Shown piece by piece: positions 43,986 to 46,464 of a stretch of 46,464 nt of DNA. The position numbers and the translations under genes were made by a program. How positions within the stretch are numbered: position 1 is the stretch's first letter; every line of letters begins with the position of its first letter. The notes under the pieces are model-generated. The model ran no database searches. It had not been told where the DNA came from and worked only from the letters and a program-made list of their open reading frames with translations. Where the stretch lies: assembly GCA_938040995.1 (NCBI GenBank), contig CALHZT010000202.1, positions 71,133-117,596 of the forward strand, written 5' to 3'. The stretch comes from an uncultured Pirellulaceae bacterium (lineage in GTDB: Bacteria; Planctomycetota; Planctomycetia; Pirellulales; Pirellulaceae).

Positions 43986-44870
43986 ATGATTCGCACGGAC
44001 ACCTCTCATCGTCAACGGATGCGTAAACGACGGAATCGGTTGAACGAAGTTCGTAAGAACTATCGGGCAAAGCCGTTGCCGAAGGTTCGAGAAGAGTACG
44101 CGAGTCAGCCGATGCCGGGTTTGCTTCCGGCGGGGATGTTCTTCATGTTCATTTTGATGGCGGTCAGCAGCGCGGTGCGCAAGCACGCCGAGCCGGTGGT
44201 TCAGCCTGTCGTAACGACGGAAGCGTTTGGCGAAGAACTGGCAGTCGCTGGTTCTGGAATCGTAGCAGAAGGGCAAGTCCCACCGCCCAGGCATCGGACT
44301 GCTTCCAGCACGAATCCCTATCTGGTTGCCATGCCCGATCAAAATGACATAGCCGCCGATCTCGGAGCGCCAGCGCTCGCTGCGGAGAAGCGAGAAATTG
44401 TAATGTCGACCAGTCCATGGTCTGTCGGCGAAACACCGTCGGGGAGCGAGCTGCTACAAGAGCCCGTGAGCACGGCGACGCCAACGCCGGCTGACAAAAA
44501 AGTGGCGAGAAAACCAGTGCGGCTACCGAAGGTTACGCCGGAAGCTGCCTCGCCGACGATGGTGCAGTCGGACGAGGAAGTGTTGAATCTTGAGCCAATG
44601 ATTTCGAGGGTGTCGCCGAAGGAGCTTGAGTCGCTGGAGCCTTTGCCCGCGACTTCTCTTGAGCCAATTGCGGTGAAGGATGGAGCGGTCGCCGAATCGA
44701 AGATCGACATGCTGAAAGAACTCAGTCGGTCAGATGCAGCGGCAAAAATGAATGCATCGGCGAGTGGATTGCCGACGAGTATCGAGGACGTCGATACTGG
44801 CGAGAAGAAAGTGCTTGGTGCCGGCGAATTACCGATGCTGGATTTGACACGCCGTCTACTCGGCGAGTAG
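43986..44870 (+). CDS. Single-span membrane protein, unrecognised
   Basis: A 294-aa protein not matching a family I know. It has a strongly basic N-terminus (RQRMRKRRNRLNEVRK) and then one membrane segment (LLPAGMFFMFILMAVSSAV, about 46-64), so by the positive-inside rule the rest is probably outside the cytoplasm. The remainder is a low-complexity region rich in Pro, Ser, Thr, Glu and Ala with no cysteines (PVSTATPTPADKKV, LESLEPLPATSLEP) and looks disordered. The sequence is colinear with normal codon structure and an ATG start, so I take it as a real gene. It precedes the M41-like gene by about 35 bases in a different frame and may be co-transcribed. Confidence 0.65.
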   Translation: MIRTDTSHRQRMRKRRNRLNEVRKNYRAKPLPKVREEYASQPMPGLLPAGMFFMFILMAVSSAVRKHAEPVVQPVVTTEAFGEELAVAGSGIVAEGQVPPPRHRTASSTNPYLVAMPDQNDIAADLGAPALAAEKREIVMSTSPWSVGETPSGSELLQEPVSTATPTPADKKVARKPVRLPKVTPEAASPTMVQSDEEVLNLEPMISRVSPKELESLEPLPATSLEPIAVKDGAVAESKIDMLKELSRSDAAAKMNASASGLPTSIEDVDTGEKKVLGAGELPMLDLTRRLLGE

Positions 44871-44904
44871 GGCCAACAATCACATCCGCTCAACGTCTGG
44901 ATAG

Positions 44905-45405
44905 GCGATCGACGACGAACTGGAACTAACGGCTTATCACGAAGCTGGGCACGTCGTCATGGGCATCGTGCTGGGCGCTCTGGTTCGAAGCGCGACTATC
45001 GTGGCGGACTATGAGTCTGACGATTCCATTCGGTACGGTGCATGCGAGCTCGCATGGCCGATGAAGGGCGTGGGTGCCCGGGCGCATGCCGAGCGAGAAA
45101 TTCGTACGGCCCTTGCCGGTCCGGTGGCTGAGCAAATCTACAGGGGCGAGTCAGAGATCCGCATCCAGCGCGAATCGTCAGTCGACTGGATCTATGCGTC
45201 TACGTATGCCGAGACGTTTCTTGCCAACAAGTCGAAAAGGACGGAATTTCTGTTTAGTGTTGCCGAAGAAATTCGCGACTTGTTCCACAAGGATGAAGTG
45301 TGGGCCGCTGTCGCCTCAACGGCCGATGAGTTACTGGCGCATGACGAACTGGATGGCGAAACGCTGTCCGAGAGCGTTCAGTTCTGGCTGAGGCGATTGA
45401 ATTGA
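44905..45405 (+). CDS. Standalone M41 (FtsH-type) peptidase-domain protein, start codon unresolved
   Basis: The frame opens after a TAG at 44902-44904 and reads AIDDELELTAYHEAGHVVMG. HEAGH is the zinc site of M41 peptidases; SSVDWIYASTYAE resembles the downstream region carrying the third ligand (Asp), and IRTALAGPVAEQIYRG matches the conserved helix after it. The first standard start, ATG at 44959, lies after HEAGH and would give a 148-aa protein without its catalytic motif. The codon at the natural start position is ATC (44908-44910). So either an unusual start codon is used, the start has mutated, or the gene is decaying. There is no AAA+ domain. Small M41 proteins of this type are common in planctomycetes. 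Confidence 0.7.
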   Translation, partial: AIDDELELTAYHEAGHVVMGIVLGALVRSATIVADYESDDSIRYGACELAWPMKGVGARAHAEREIRTALAGPVAEQIYRGESEIRIQRESSVDWIYASTYAETFLANKSKRTEFLFSVAEEIRDLFHKDEVWAAVASTADELLAHDELDGETLSESVQFWLRRLN

Positions 45406-45448
45406 CCGACCCTCATGCGCCCCGCGGTGACGAGGCGCTTACGCCGGT

Positions 45449-46123
45449 TTACCCATGATCGTCTTGCGGCGTGACGCCAAGAGTGATGTCGAACTTCGCT
45501 CGAAGTTCTCCGGCTTTGGATCCTTCAAGCGGCTTAAAGTCGACCAGGAGCGACTTGCGGCCTTCTGCGTTGGCATTACGGAAAAGACCGTCCCGCTCAA
45601 TTCGTTTGTCGCCCTTGACGAAGAGTTGCGTGGTAAAGTCACGCCCGTTTTTGTACTTTTGTCCGCCCTTCAATTTGACTTTGAAGTGGATATGAGGCGG
45701 ACGGCCGGGATAGGCGACAGGCTTGAGCGTACGAAAATAGTATTCGCCTTTCATGCCTGTCAGGAAACGGCCGAAGCCCTGGAAGTTGCCATCGAGCTTG
45801 TTTCGGTCACCACCCTGGGTATGAATATAGACGCCATGATTGTCGACTTGCCAAATTTCAACCACGGCATTTCGAATGGGGTTGCCGTTGATGTCCTGCA
45901 ATTTGCCGGTGAGATGTGTGACTTCTCCAACGGCGGGCGTGATCGCATCGTTGATCCGAATCAGATCGTTGTCCGTGTCGAGCGGCAGCTTGTTGGGGTA
46001 GAAGGGCCCTTCGCCGACAGTGGGAGTTTCCTGAAGCAGTTCGGCAAACACTCCTTTTGTCGAGAATGCCGCGACTGTTAAAGCGGATGCACCGAGAAAT
46101 TTTCGCCGATGAAATGCAGTCAT
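45449..46123 (-). CDS. Intradiol ring-cleavage dioxygenase-like protein, Tat-exported
   Basis: A 224-aa member of the intradiol dioxygenase family (catechol 1,2-/protocatechuate 3,4-dioxygenase fold). The N-terminus has RRKFLGASALTVAAFSTKG, a twin-arginine signal, so it is probably exported folded. The core has GEGPFYP, the NPIRNAVVEIWQVD beta-sandwich segment, YYFRTLKPVAYPGRPPHIHF with the Tyr and two His that bind non-haem Fe(III), and TTQLFVKGD. Tat-exported members of this group exist in many bacteria, with substrates rarely known; a role on plant- or algal-derived aromatics is possible. It is convergent with the M41-like gene. Confidence 0.9.
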   Translation of the reverse strand: MTAFHRRKFLGASALTVAAFSTKGVFAELLQETPTVGEGPFYPNKLPLDTDNDLIRINDAITPAVGEVTHLTGKLQDINGNPIRNAVVEIWQVDNHGVYIHTQGGDRNKLDGNFQGFGRFLTGMKGEYYFRTLKPVAYPGRPPHIHFKVKLKGGQKYKNGRDFTTQLFVKGDKRIERDGLFRNANAEGRKSLLVDFKPLEGSKAGELRAKFDITLGVTPQDDHG

Positions 46124-46464
46124 GATTCAGTCCTTTCGGGATCAGGGGGCCGCCCAATTGTTGTGCGTTGCGCTGGTTGCGCTTGGTTGTTCGTTTGGCC
46201 GAGGCCAAGGATTATTTGCAAGCGACAACTGCCGCCAAGAGACGACATCTGTTTCCTTATTCTATCGCGGTAAAGCGACATTATGCGAATTTCTGGTTAA
46301 TGGTGTGGAAGCCTCGGCGAGTCGCGATCGTGGCCCCATGTTCCTGAATCCCGGAAGTTGGGCGATCGAGCATTGTGTTTGCAATTTTTGAGATGATCCG
46401 AGATCGCAAGCAATGAGGTTGGCCACCTCCATTTCGGTCTCGGTTGCGATGACGACGTGTTGGG
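46124..46464. other. Right-edge region without a supported gene
   Basis: About 340 bases upstream of the dioxygenase, which should hold its promoter. A plus-strand frame (46122-46391) has no recognisable domain. A minus-strand frame is open from the right edge to a TAG at 46262-46264 (about 67 codons, including VVIATETEMEVANLIACDLG) and could be the end of a gene lying outside the window, but nothing in it confirms this. Confidence 0.3.

Noticed and set aside
46122-46391. Plus-strand open frame of 89 codons at the right end, starting inside the dioxygenase start
   Set aside because: No domain or ribosome-binding site; it overlaps the likely dioxygenase promoter.
1-46464. CRISPR arrays, tRNA and rRNA genes, phage structural genes
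   Set aside because: No regularly spaced repeats, clover-leaf candidates or rRNA-like stretches were noticed on reading, and no phage-type proteins are encoded. A tRNAscan or Infernal run would be decisive.

Overview
The window looks like a chromosomal segment of a planctomycete, probably of the Pirellula/Rhodopirellula type. The evidence is a DUF1559 protein with a prepilin leader and an H-x9-DG signature, two ECF sigma factors each followed by membrane Ser/Thr kinases, a kinase carrying RDD membrane domains, two PEP-CTERM proteins (one with dockerin-like repeats), a standalone M41-type peptidase domain and few clear Shine-Dalgarno sites. No rRNA, tRNA or CRISPR array was seen.

Region 1 (1-16697, all minus strand) is one long exopolysaccharide locus of 13 genes. 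In transcription order it runs: initiating sugar-phosphate transferase; a WbpB/WbpD/WbpE-like trio for a UDP-2,3-diacetamido-uronic acid; a Wzz-type chain-length protein with a decayed BY-kinase domain; a Wzy/O-antigen-ligase-like protein; a flippase fused in frame to a second Gfo/Idh/MocA oxidoreductase; two NAD-dependent epimerases alternating with two GT4 glycosyltransferases; an asparagine-synthase-like amidotransferase; and the start of a secreted, possibly polysaccharide-lyase-like protein cut by the window edge. Many junctions are 4-base ATGA overlaps. The set suggests a Wzx/Wzy-made polymer containing a diacetamido-uronate, possibly amidated. No Wza-type exporter or UDP-GlcNAc 6-dehydrogenase lies in the window.

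Region 2 (16698-18119) is the upstream region of that locus plus a decayed IS3-family element with an internal deletion. Region 3 (18467-24702, plus strand) is a signalling block: ECF sigma factor, Ser/Thr kinase with a helical C-terminus, a kinase-RDD-pseudokinase-RDD protein, and a small TfoX-C protein. Region 4 (24789-33615) holds msrB, a GT2 glycosyltransferase, the DUF1559 protein, a phosphodiesterase-TPR-sulfotransferase fusion, a PEP-CTERM protein with tandem terminators, and an acyl-CoA synthetase.

Region 5 (about 34019-40500) is bounded by two inverted copies of a 0.2-kb MITE-like element. Between them lie exonuclease III, a secreted endonuclease I with PEP-CTERM, a PAP2 phosphatase, a trypsin-like protease and an orphan ribbon-helix-helix protein, all on the minus strand. 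Region 6 (40581-46464) has a second ECF/kinase pair, an unrecognised membrane protein, an M41-like peptidase whose HEAGH motif lies upstream of any standard start codon, and a Tat-exported intradiol dioxygenase.
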